DNA of 64,000 bases from Candidatus Aminicenantota bacterium (GTDB lineage Bacteria > Acidobacteriota > Aminicenantia > Aminicenantales > Saccharicenantaceae): assembly GCA_014360015.1 (NCBI GenBank), contig JACIYJ010000003.1:70197-134196 (forward strand). The letters run 5' to 3'. Both the position numbers and the translations under genes were made by a program. The stretch's first letter is position 1, and each line of letters begins with the position of its first letter. Below are positions 18,745-26,018 of the stretch, in pieces. The notes below the pieces were generated by a model. The model did no database searches and was not told the origin of the DNA. It saw only the letters and a program-made list of their open reading frames with translations.

Positions 18745-18859
18745 GTGATCAAGATCATAAAAATAGATAGGCTTATAAGAAGATTAATATTTTGGACTAC
18801 GCTGAAGAGATTAAATATCGGATAATATAAATATTATCCAACGAAATGAGGGATAAAGA

Positions 18860-19909
18860 ATGAGCTTAAAAAAAATTCTTATCTTCTTTTTTCTAAAGGC
18901 GTTAGTCTTAAATTATTCAAATGTCCTTTTTGCAGAAGTCAAAATTGTAAAGAAAGCTGAATTTGGTTCGGAAGCACAGAAAGAATATCTTTTTTTTCAG
19001 CTTAGAAATGTGAAACTAGATAAACAGGGTAATGTTTTTGTCCTTGATGTCGGTACTTGCTCAATAAAGAAATTTAATAATTCTTTTGAGCTACAGAAGG
19101 AAGCCGGAAAGAAAGGCCAAGGACCTGGAGAGTTTGATACGCCTGCCAGCATGGACATAGATGATAGCGGATCTGTTTACATATATGACTCTGGCAAAAG
19201 AAGTATTTTGGTGTTTGATAACGATTTAAATTTCAAAAAAAATATAACACTAGAAAAACCTGAGTTATTTTATCGGATATTTCTGACCGTTGATAGAAAT
19301 CTGATCCTAACCAAAAATGCCATGCTTCAGGGAGAAAATTACTTTTATGAATTTTCTTCAGAGGGAAGATACCTCAAGTCTTTTTTTGGAGTATTCCAGA
19401 AGCTTGCTCCCAGGATGAAAGGGATGGAGGAGCTCCGTAATTATTCTAAATTGATCTTATATTTTTTGAGCTGCTGTAATATTAATCCAAAACGTGATCA
19501 GATTGCCTTCACTCATCTCGTGCCCGAAGACCCGATGAAGATATATCTTATTGATATAAAGACAGGAACCTACAAAACTTTAAAATATAAGATCCCTGGA
19601 TATAACGCTCAAGAATATTTTGAATATACTAAGCAAGGAGATTACAAACAGAGCTCTAAATTTCCCCATCTTTATAATATCTTTATGACAAGAGAGAATT
19701 TTATCATTACCCAGAGAAGAATAGATATTCTTAAAGATAACTCTCAACAAACAAAGTTCATCGTTGATATATTTTCTCCAGATGGAAAATTATTAAAGGA
19801 AGGAATAGCCTTTGATAAAATTCTGGACATAGATGCTGATAATAACATATATTGTGAAAAGGAAGATAATGGTATTACCAAGCTGATAATCTATTCCTTA
19901 AAAATTTAG
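18860..19909 (+). CDS. Secreted 6-bladed beta-propeller protein
   Basis: 349 residues with a Sec signal (about 1-25, ending LFAE). Blade repeats such as NVFVLDVGTCSIKKFNN and SVYIYDSGKRSILVFDND flank the motif GKKGQGPGEFDTPASM. A GAGGG Shine-Dalgarno precedes the ATG. It is the last gene of cassette 1 (regulator remnant, thioredoxin-like, Cys peptide, propeller). NHL-like propellers of this type bind ligands or peptides; the neighbouring secreted peptide is a candidate partner, by position only. Confidence 0.83.
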   Translation: MSLKKILIFFFLKALVLNYSNVLFAEVKIVKKAEFGSEAQKEYLFFQLRNVKLDKQGNVFVLDVGTCSIKKFNNSFELQKEAGKKGQGPGEFDTPASMDIDDSGSVYIYDSGKRSILVFDNDLNFKKNITLEKPELFYRIFLTVDRNLILTKNAMLQGENYFYEFSSEGRYLKSFFGVFQKLAPRMKGMEELRNYSKLILYFLSCCNINPKRDQIAFTHLVPEDPMKIYLIDIKTGTYKTLKYKIPGYNAQEYFEYTKQGDYKQSSKFPHLYNIFMTRENFIITQRRIDILKDNSQQTKFIVDIFSPDGKLLKEGIAFDKILDIDADNNIYCEKEDNGITKLIIYSLKI

Positions 19910-19954
19910 ATTAGGGCTGAGGCTATAGAGGGAAAATACAAGCCTTATATATTA

Positions 19955-20042
19955 CCTTGCCTTCATCATTGTCATCTCCAGGAGTAATTATTTTTACCTC
20001 TATCCACCCCAACTTTCCACTCTCATCAGGGGGCTAGTATAC
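19955..20042 (-). mobile_element. Remnant of IS transposase 5' end (copy A)
   Basis: On the minus strand ATG-AAG-GCA-AGG (MKAR) at 19955-19966, with its upstream sequence to 20042, matches the start and upstream region of the transposase fragment at 24729-24805. Shared blocks include TTTTTACCTCTATCC, CCCAACT and CAGGGGG. The frame stops at once after MKAR, so only the end of the element survives. Confidence 0.6.
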
Positions 20043-20045
20043 TTT

Positions 20046-20072
20046 CTTATATACCTTATATACCAGATATAC
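20046..20072 (+). repeat. Three 9-bp direct repeats upstream of AraC-type gene
   Basis: CTTATATAC, CTTATATAC, CAGATATAC in tandem, 88-114 bases before the regulator start. Could be a binding site for the regulator or an AT-rich promoter relic. Confidence 0.5.
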
Positions 20073-20159
20073 CAGCCCGGCGAGCAAAGCTGATTTTATT
20101 TAATAAATTTGACCTAAAAGCTGGATTGTTTTATCATGTTTGCATCTGGAAGCTTTGTA

Positions 20160-20882
20160 ATGGAGAGAGCTCTTTTAATCTCCAGTAGAAGGGAAACAGA
20201 AGAACTAATTAAAGAAACCTTTGGAAGAAGAATAAGCTTATCTATCATTCAGGATGTCGAAGAGAGCGAACTCGATGATAGCTTCTGTCTGATTATGGCT
20301 GAATGTGATTATAATTGCAACCTTGATAAATGTTTGAAGAAATTTCTCTTTATCTTTAATCACAGGTCTGTTTCTGCGGTTTTGTTAAAGCCAGTTGTGA
20401 CCAGGGACAGGTCCTCTAATCCAGGTTTTTTTTTAAGGATCCTTAATAATATTGAATCAAAAGCTGTCCAAAAAGATGTGCTGAGCTGGCTTAAAGATTC
20501 AGAATATCATTTTGGCTCAGGAAACATGTCGTTTTCAGCTTTTAATCCAGAGCAAAAGATAATTCAGGTAGAAAAATCGATAGTGGAAGAGGGAAAAAAA
20601 TTATCCAGGCTCGAAGACTTGGCCAAAATATCTGGCTGGTCTCTGGCGTGGCTTTCGGCAAATTTTCATAAATTTTCTGGCATCTTATTTAGAACGTTTC
20701 GAGCAAGAGAAAGATGTTGCTATGCTCTCTGGGAGCTCGTCTCCACCAATAAACCCATAAAAACCATTGCCATTCAAGCCGGATATGAGCCTCTCTATTT
20801 TTCATCGTTGTTCAAGCGATTCTTCAGGATTCCGCCCTCTTCCCTCAGAAGCCTAATTGGCTCCGGCCAGGCCCTGACTTAA
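20160..20882 (+). CDS. AraC-type helix-turn-helix regulator with degenerate N-terminal domain
   Basis: 240 residues from the ATG at 20160 (GGAAG 7 bases upstream), or 248 from 20136. The N-terminal 125 residues run like a response-regulator alpha/beta domain (RALLISSRRETEELIKETFG, then FCLIMAECDYNC), but no phosphoacceptor Asp pocket is clear. The C-terminal 105 residues hold two helix-turn-helices: LSRLEDLAKISGWSLAWLSA and PIKTIAIQAGYEPLYFSSLF, ending PPSSLRSL. It opens cassette 2 and probably controls the peptide genes that start about 100 bases after it. The sequence around its stop codon and the following A-rich tract is similar to that after the regulator remnant of cassette 1. Confidence 0.82.
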   Translation: MERALLISSRRETEELIKETFGRRISLSIIQDVEESELDDSFCLIMAECDYNCNLDKCLKKFLFIFNHRSVSAVLLKPVVTRDRSSNPGFFLRILNNIESKAVQKDVLSWLKDSEYHFGSGNMSFSAFNPEQKIIQVEKSIVEEGKKLSRLEDLAKISGWSLAWLSANFHKFSGILFRTFRARERCCYALWELVSTNKPIKTIAIQAGYEPLYFSSLFKRFFRIPPSSLRSLIGSGQALT

Positions 20883-20983
20883 AAAAATCTGATATAAAAA
20901 AAAAAAAAAATGATATGAATTTGCTTGATGAGGGCAATTATATCACTTTAAACTATAAAAAGATCCTTATAGGAGGTGTTGAT

Positions 20984-21172
20984 ATGAAAAATGTAAAAGC
21001 AATTATAATTTTGGCTTTGATAGTTGCAATCGGATTTATTTCTTTTTTGCCCAAGGAAGTTCAAGCTTCGGATCCAGTAAAGAAATTGCCTGGTTGGTGG
21101 ATTAACAATTATTGTGTTTGCCCAATTATCTGGATGAGTGACTGTGATTGCATTATCAAGCAACAAAATTAA
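20984..21172 (+). CDS. Small secreted peptide with CxC-x7-CxC motif (copy 1)
   Basis: 62 residues from the ATG at 20984, which has a perfect AGGAGGT 6 bases upstream; an in-frame ATG at 20915 lacks one and would bury the signal peptide. Residues 1-28 are a Sec signal, cleavage near VQA-S. The mature part starts SDPVKKLPG and ends with four Cys at 44, 46, 54 and 56: CVC, seven residues, CDC, then II. The next gene encodes a peptide with the same start ([DE]PVK) and exactly the same Cys spacing. Unknown family; a metal-binding or doubly disulfide-bonded hairpin is possible. Confidence 0.75.
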   Translation: MKNVKAIIILALIVAIGFISFLPKEVQASDPVKKLPGWWINNYCVCPIIWMSDCDCIIKQQN

Positions 21173-21186
21173 TAAATGGGGTCAAA

Positions 21187-21390
21187 ATGAAAAAGACAAA
21201 ATTATTTGCTCTTGGCATTTTATTAATTTCATTGGCATTTATGTCTACAATTTCTATTAATACGATGGCTAACGAGCCTGTTAAAATCGGAGGCAAGAAA
21301 GTCCTTACAGGACCAAATGGCCAATTTGGCTGCGATTGTACTCAAGAAGAATATGTAGATTGTTGGTGTCTGATAATTAAACCAATTTGA
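21187..21390 (+). CDS. Small secreted peptide with CxC-x7-CxC motif (copy 2)
   Basis: 67 residues from the ATG at 21187, 14 bases after the previous stop. Residues 1-29 are a Sec signal (MKKTKLFALGILLISLAF), cleavage near MAN-E. The mature part starts EPVKIGGKK and carries Cys at 49, 51, 59 and 61 (CDC, seven residues, CWC, LII), matching the spacing of the upstream peptide. Both have Asp before the third Cys and a hydrophobic LI/II after the last. The pair is clearly paralogous despite little other identity. A propeller gene follows 40 bases later in the same operon. Confidence 0.75.
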   Translation: MKKTKLFALGILLISLAFMSTISINTMANEPVKIGGKKVLTGPNGQFGCDCTQEEYVDCWCLIIKPI

Positions 21391-21430
21391 TAATTTTATA
21401 GGACCAATTTGATCGTTGGCATCAATTAAA

Positions 21431-22471
21431 ATGAAAAGATTATTTGCTTCTATTCTGCCTTTCATCTTGCTGGCTGGTCATATTTACTGTATCGAATTAA
21501 AAAGAGTAGAAACTTGGAATTTTAAACAAATTTATAAAGGGCAGATTATTTCATCCTTTTTTGATTCAAGCGGTGATTTAATTATAACCTTCGGAATTCA
21601 ACCCGTTCTTTTAAATAAAAATAATAGTATACCATTTGCTACATTTGGGCAAGGTCCGAATGAGATCACACACCTATATACTCTGTGTAAATATAATGAG
21701 GATTTAGCACTTTTTGAAGATGTTAACAAAATAAAAGTATTTACAAAGAAAGGAGGCACCTATCTTTGGAAGGAGACCCTATGGCTTAGAAGAGATTCTC
21801 TCCCCTTTTTTCTTAAATCAGCCTTATTTTATAAGGGATATTTTTTTCTGGCAGGAATGAAAATATTGAGGTTTCCCGCACCGGATAATATGGATACAGC
21901 GAATCTTCAAATATTTGAGCAACATTCAAATAGCCCTGGCAAAAGTATAATGCTTGAGGTTGGCATAAAGCCGGACCGGCAATATGAAATCGAACGGTTC
22001 CTCCTTCCTTATAAAGATCATGTTTTATATCTTAAGCAAAACGAAATGAAAATTCATTTTATTTCTATAGATAAACTTGAGGTTGATAAAACAATCCAGC
22101 TGTTTACTCCAACTTTTTATAGATCAATGCCTAAGAATTTCTATATCTGGAAAGACTATAAAGGAAATCACAGAGAGTACCTAATCGATTTAGAGACCTG
22201 GGCGATGTCCTATTCAGCAATCACCAACGTCATTATTTATAAAAATGATCACCTAATGGTTCAAATTAGGACATGTTCTCAAGAAAATGGTAAATTTGCT
22301 ATATTACTCTATGATTTGAAGAACAACTACCAACTTGAGGGATTAATATTTTTAAATGACCTCTTGTTAGCAGAAAGGGATGGATATATATATTGTTATA
22401 AAGGGGGAAACCCGGGGCTCGACGACACGGCCGAAAGAAATGAGATAATCATTTATAGAATAATTGACTAA
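21431..22471 (+). CDS. Secreted 6-bladed beta-propeller protein (cassette 2, first)
   Basis: 346 residues from the ATG at 21431; a TTG at 21416 is the alternative. The Sec signal ends near IYC-I. The motif ATFGQGPNEITHLYTLCKY is the propeller hallmark. It is a close paralogue of the broken gene at 22985-24024; shared segments include QNEMK, SMPK.F and MSYSAIT/MTSYSAVT, plus RTC. These two form a sub-family distinct from the propeller of cassette 1. Probably a secreted binding protein for the adjacent Cys peptides or another ligand (inference). Confidence 0.8.
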   Translation: MKRLFASILPFILLAGHIYCIELKRVETWNFKQIYKGQIISSFFDSSGDLIITFGIQPVLLNKNNSIPFATFGQGPNEITHLYTLCKYNEDLALFEDVNKIKVFTKKGGTYLWKETLWLRRDSLPFFLKSALFYKGYFFLAGMKILRFPAPDNMDTANLQIFEQHSNSPGKSIMLEVGIKPDRQYEIERFLLPYKDHVLYLKQNEMKIHFISIDKLEVDKTIQLFTPTFYRSMPKNFYIWKDYKGNHREYLIDLETWAMSYSAITNVIIYKNDHLMVQIRTCSQENGKFAILLYDLKNNYQLEGLIFLNDLLLAERDGYIYCYKGGNPGLDDTAERNEIIIYRIID

Positions 22472-22483
22472 ATTATAGAGAGC

Positions 22484-22951
22484 ATGCTCAGTGAAAAAAC
22501 ACTAGACTATCTGATAATAATTTTCTCTGCGCTATTAGTTTGTGTATTTATATTTCGGTTTATAATAAAAGATAATCAGAAGTCCTTCTCAATTAATGTA
22601 GCTAAAATTACGATCTCAAGATTAGACGGAACTCAAATCAAATTAGTTGATATGGTAAAAAATAAAGATGAGGCTTATATTTTATTGTTTAGATTAAACG
22701 ATTGTTATTCTTGCATAACAAAAGGTCTCTCAGATCTTCAAAACTTAAGCAAATCAGGTTATGAATGCATAGCAATAGTAATCCATGATTGTCTACCAGA
22801 TGTTAAGGGTTTTGCCGAGATGTTTTCAGGAATATCTTTTCACCAATTAACAATAAAGGAGCAATATGAATATATCCATTCTCCATATTTTCCGGTCATT
22901 TTGAGCCTAAAAAATAAAAGAGTTGTTAATTATAGATTTATTACTTTATGA
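22484..22951 (+). CDS. Membrane-anchored thioredoxin-fold protein with CYSC motif
   Basis: 155 residues. An N-terminal transmembrane helix (LDYLIIIFSALLVCVFIFRF) precedes a thioredoxin-like domain. YILLFRLNDCYSCITKGLSD has the strand plus CxxC layout seen in the CGLC protein of cassette 1. A later VILSLKNKRVVNYRF segment fits the last strands. It sits 12 bases after the propeller stop and 33 before the next propeller, so it is in the same operon. It probably oxidises, reduces or isomerises Cys pairs of the co-encoded peptides outside the membrane (inference). Confidence 0.66.
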   Translation: MLSEKTLDYLIIIFSALLVCVFIFRFIIKDNQKSFSINVAKITISRLDGTQIKLVDMVKNKDEAYILLFRLNDCYSCITKGLSDLQNLSKSGYECIAIVIHDCLPDVKGFAEMFSGISFHQLTIKEQYEYIHSPYFPVILSLKNKRVVNYRFITL

Positions 22952-22984
22952 GCATGTTAATATTATTGATTAAAAAATAAACAT

Positions 22985-24024
22985 ATGAAAAAACATATCT
23001 TATCGTTGAGCATTGTGTTTTTTATTCTCTCTTTCCATTTTTTATATCCTGTAGAAATAAAATTTTTTAAGCAATGGAAACATAACGTTGACATCGGCGG
23101 CGAAATTTCTCATTGCCTGCTGGATAAAGAGGATAACATCATCATCGTACATCGGCCTGGAATTTCTCTTGTTAACGAAAGACAATTTTTAACCTTTTCA
23201 GAATGGGGGCAAGGCCCAAACCAGATAAATAGTGTTTATGCGATTTGTGATTACCGGGGCGATCTAGCTGTTTTTGAGTTAAAAAATCAAATAAAAATAT
23301 TTAAAAAAGAAGGAGAAACATATACTGAAGTAAATAAGAAGTGGTTAAAGACAGATCCCCGAACGTATTTGCTTCGAGATGCATTCTATACTGCAGAAAG
23401 ATTTTTTCTTGGAGGACTGATTACTATAAAAAAAGAAAAAGGGAAACTGTATGGAGCTTTGGTAATGGCCTACAATGATATAACTGGGCAGACAGAAAAG
23501 AATTTCGTATTTGTTCAATATCCGGATCCCTCAGATCATTACCTTATCCGTAAGCATTTTGAAATTTGTGGTGACTACTTACTTTTTTTACCTCAAAATG
23601 AAATGAAACTTTATTTGATATCCTTAGACACACTAATATTGGAAAAGACTGTTGAATTGAAAACTCCAAAATTCTATGTCTCTATGCCAAAGAGCTTTTT
23701 TTATTTAAAAAATACCAAAATGATTCTGAGTACTGGGAAAACATAGTAACTTGGATGACTTCTTATTCTGCTGTCACCAGAATCGTTGTACTTAAGAATC
23801 GTTATTTAATTCTCCAAGTTCGTACATGCAATCCAACAAAGAAAAGATTTGCTTTGTTATTTTATGACATAAACAACAGTTTCTCTTTGGAGAATATTCA
23901 ATATGTCGACGATTTACTACTAGCTGGGAGAAAAGATTTACTCTACTTTGTCCATGGTGGAGATCCAATGATTGATGAAGAAGCTAATCGAATGATAATT
24001 GATGTTTACCAGCTTAATCAATAG
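22985..24024 (+). pseudogene. 6-bladed beta-propeller gene with a -1 frameshift
   Basis: The first frame, 22985-23746, encodes a Sec signal and most of a propeller, with SEWGQGPNQINSVYAICDY as the hallmark motif. It ends in LKNTKMILSTGKT. If one A is restored in the run at 23717-23720 the frame becomes LKNTKNDSEYWENIVTWMTS and runs on to 24024. The region aligns throughout with the intact paralogue (KDYKGNHREYLIDLETWAMS). The remaining 89 residues (MTSYSAVTRIVVLKNRY... to IIDVYQLNQ) supply the last blade. It may be a genuine pseudogene, a homopolymer sequencing error, or slippage-controlled; the sequence alone cannot decide. Confidence 0.78.
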
Positions 24025-24417
24025 TACCGCCATTCCTGATGACTGTGCATTGTTGCAGCAAACATCACATGGTAAAAGCCACCTCAAAAAAATACCAGCT
24101 TTCATTGATGAAGTAATCCTTTAAGGTTAAACTTTATTCGTGATAAGAATTGTGGGGCTTCATGAGGGGGCGGTATGAAGTCTTGTCCATGACCTGGCGG
24201 GCATAATCTCTTCATTTTAGCCTCAGCTAACAGCCTGGGACATAGAACAACGGATCATCGTCTTGAGATTCGGTCGTGTCAAGTTTTCGAATTGTCTCAT
24301 TTAAAATCTACTTGAAATTGATTCGTTGCCTCACGAGAAAATCTAAGCGAAAATCAGTTGTCTTCTGGCTAAGGTGGGAGATAAATTTGGGGATGAGATT
24401 AGCCAGGAGGCAAAGCA
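24025..24417. other. Gene-free stretch, probable left end of an IS remnant
   Basis: No intact gene. From about 24275 the sequence (GTGTCAAGTTTTCGAATTGT onward) leads to a good Shine-Dalgarno (CAGGAGG) and the start of a transposase fragment at 24418. It therefore probably represents the left end and promoter of that element. I did not find the matching right end. Confidence 0.4.
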
Positions 24418-24570
24418 ATGGGGTTAGATATGCTAGTTAAGAGGGCGATCATAAAGGAGCTGGCTCAGAGGTATCAGAGGGGGCGGAAGAGGGAGAAGAG
24501 GCGGGTGTTGGAGGAGTTTATAGGTTTAACAGGGTGGAATCGAAGCTATGGCAGCTGGCTGCTGCGCAAC
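24418..24570 (+). mobile_element. Integrase-type transposase, N-terminal fragment
   Basis: About 50 residues, LVKRAIIKELAQRYQRGRKR through EEFIGLTGWNRSYGSWLLRN, match the N-terminal helix-turn-helix start of DDE/integrase-core transposases (compare the EFxxLTGYxRxYAxxLL pattern). At about 24570 the match ends and the sequence becomes the reverse complement of a different transposase. The open frame runs to 24639 only by chance. An IS inserted into, or recombined with, another IS, leaving a dead scar. Confidence 0.65.
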
Positions 24571-24805
24571 TGTCAAAGCCTTCTGCCCAGCTTCCAGGAA
24601 CTTGTCCCGCCATCGAAAATACAGCGCCATGCTATCTGATGCTCCGGGCATATCTCGGCCAGGCGCTGTCCCCTTAACCCCTCCAGCACTATGGCTAATT
24701 TCTCCTCCACCGTTCATTTCCTGGCTTTCATCGATGCCTCCTCCTAACAAACCATTTTTACCTCTATCCTTCCCAACTGTTTACCTCCGTCAGGGGGTCA
24801 GTATA
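24570..24805 (-). mobile_element. OrfA-type transposase remnant (copy B), nonsense and frameshift
   Basis: On the minus strand an ATG at 24729-24731 with a GGAGGAGG upstream starts MKARK, then a TGA at 24714-24716 where Trp is expected. The frame resumes TVEEKLAIVLEGLRGQRLAE then ICPEHQIA. After a frameshift it reads YFRWRDKFLEAGQKAL. This is the classic IS3/IS66-like OrfA helix-turn-helix protein. The upstream part (24732-24805) matches copy A at 19967-20042. Confidence 0.7.
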
Positions 24806-24905
24806 ATAACATTTTACATAGATCCGGAATATTAAAGCGATATAAACTTAATTTCGCCAGATAGAGAAACAAATTTTCCCATGGTCTTGCCAGCTCTTTG
24901 AAATT

Positions 24906-26018
24906 ATGCTAAAGTCTGGAAAATTTCTGGAGGTCGGAACCACGAAGTACGGAGTTCTGGTCCTCAAAGACGGCACGGTCTTTGAGGGCAGAGGATTCGG
25001 AGCCTGCGCCAAAACCTGGGGGGAAGTCGTTTTTAATACGGGGATGGTGGGCTATGTGGAATCCATCACCGACCCGTCCTACCACGGCCAGATTCTGGTT
25101 CAGACTTACCCGCTCATCGGAAATTATGGGGTTAATCCGGAAGATTTCGAATCTGAGCGTCCCTGGATAAAAGGCTATGTCGTTTCCGAATATACTCGCT
25201 TTCCCTCCCATCATACGTCGAGAAAATCCCTCGACCGCTGGCTCGAAGAAAACAAAATTCCCGGCCTAGAAGGAATAGATACCAGAGCCCTGGTCAAAAG
25301 ACTCAGACATTATGGAGTGCTTCCCGGCTTGCTGGCGGTCTCAGAAAAGCCCATAAGAATCAAACCCCTCATAAAGGAAGCCAGGGGCCTCCCCGACCCC
25401 AACGCTTCTAACCTGGTAGCTGAAGTTTCAACCAAAGATATCCACATTTACAACCCGGAAGGCAGGGTTAGATTAGTTCTGATTGATTGCGGAGTAAAGC
25501 TGGGCATCATAAGGAGCTTGATCAAACGCTGGGCTTCAGTCATCAGAGTCCCTGAAAATTTTTCGGTCGAAAAAATCCTTTCTCTTAACCCCCAGGCTGT
25601 GGTCATTTCTAACGGACCTGGCGACCCGCAGAAATGCCGAGCCGTGGAAACCGTCGCCGCCCTGCTTAAAGAAAATCTACCGCTTCTGGGTATCTGCCTC
25701 GGCCATCAGATTTTAGCTCTGGCTGCTGGCGCCCGGACCTACAAGCTAAGGTTCGGACACCGCTCCCAGAACCAGCCCTGTATGGAAGAGGGCACAAGAC
25801 GATGTTATCTCACCAGCCAGAACCATGGCTATGCGGTTGACGCTAAAACGCTGCCGCCTGATTGGCTACCTTGGTTTACCAACGCCAACGACCTGACCAA
25901 CGAAGGAATCAGGCACAGAAAAAAGCCGTTTTTCGGGGTGCAATTCCACCCTGAAGCCAGCCCTGGACCGACTGATACCGAATTCATCTTCGACCTTTTT
26001 CTGGAGCAGGTCAGATGA
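24906..26018 (+). CDS. carA: Carbamoyl-phosphate synthase small (glutaminase) subunit
   Basis: 370 residues. Supplies ammonia from glutamine to CarB for carbamoyl phosphate, the precursor of pyrimidines and arginine. The class I amidotransferase triad is visible: Cys264 in GICLGHQIL, and His348 and Glu350 in GVQFHPEAS. The N-terminal domain GVLVLKDGTVFEGRGFG and NTGMVGYVESITDPSY are typical. The stop overlaps the carB start by 4 bases (ATGA), giving coupled translation. No pyrimidine attenuator was recognised in the short upstream region, which borders an IS scar. Confidence 0.97.
   Translation: MLKSGKFLEVGTTKYGVLVLKDGTVFEGRGFGACAKTWGEVVFNTGMVGYVESITDPSYHGQILVQTYPLIGNYGVNPEDFESERPWIKGYVVSEYTRFPSHHTSRKSLDRWLEENKIPGLEGIDTRALVKRLRHYGVLPGLLAVSEKPIRIKPLIKEARGLPDPNASNLVAEVSTKDIHIYNPEGRVRLVLIDCGVKLGIIRSLIKRWASVIRVPENFSVEKILSLNPQAVVISNGPGDPQKCRAVETVAALLKENLPLLGICLGHQILALAAGARTYKLRFGHRSQNQPCMEEGTRRCYLTSQNHGYAVDAKTLPPDWLPWFTNANDLTNEGIRHRKKPFFGVQFHPEASPGPTDTEFIFDLFLEQVR

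Noticed and set aside
20915..20983. Longer start for the first CxC peptide
   Set aside because: No ribosome site, and it would place 23 residues before the signal peptide; AGGAGGT fits the ATG at 20984.
16009..24024. Peptide island as a classical lanthipeptide or sactipeptide RiPP cluster
   Set aside because: No LanM/LanB, no radical SAM, no peptidase-ABC exporter; the peptides have Sec signals instead of RiPP leaders.
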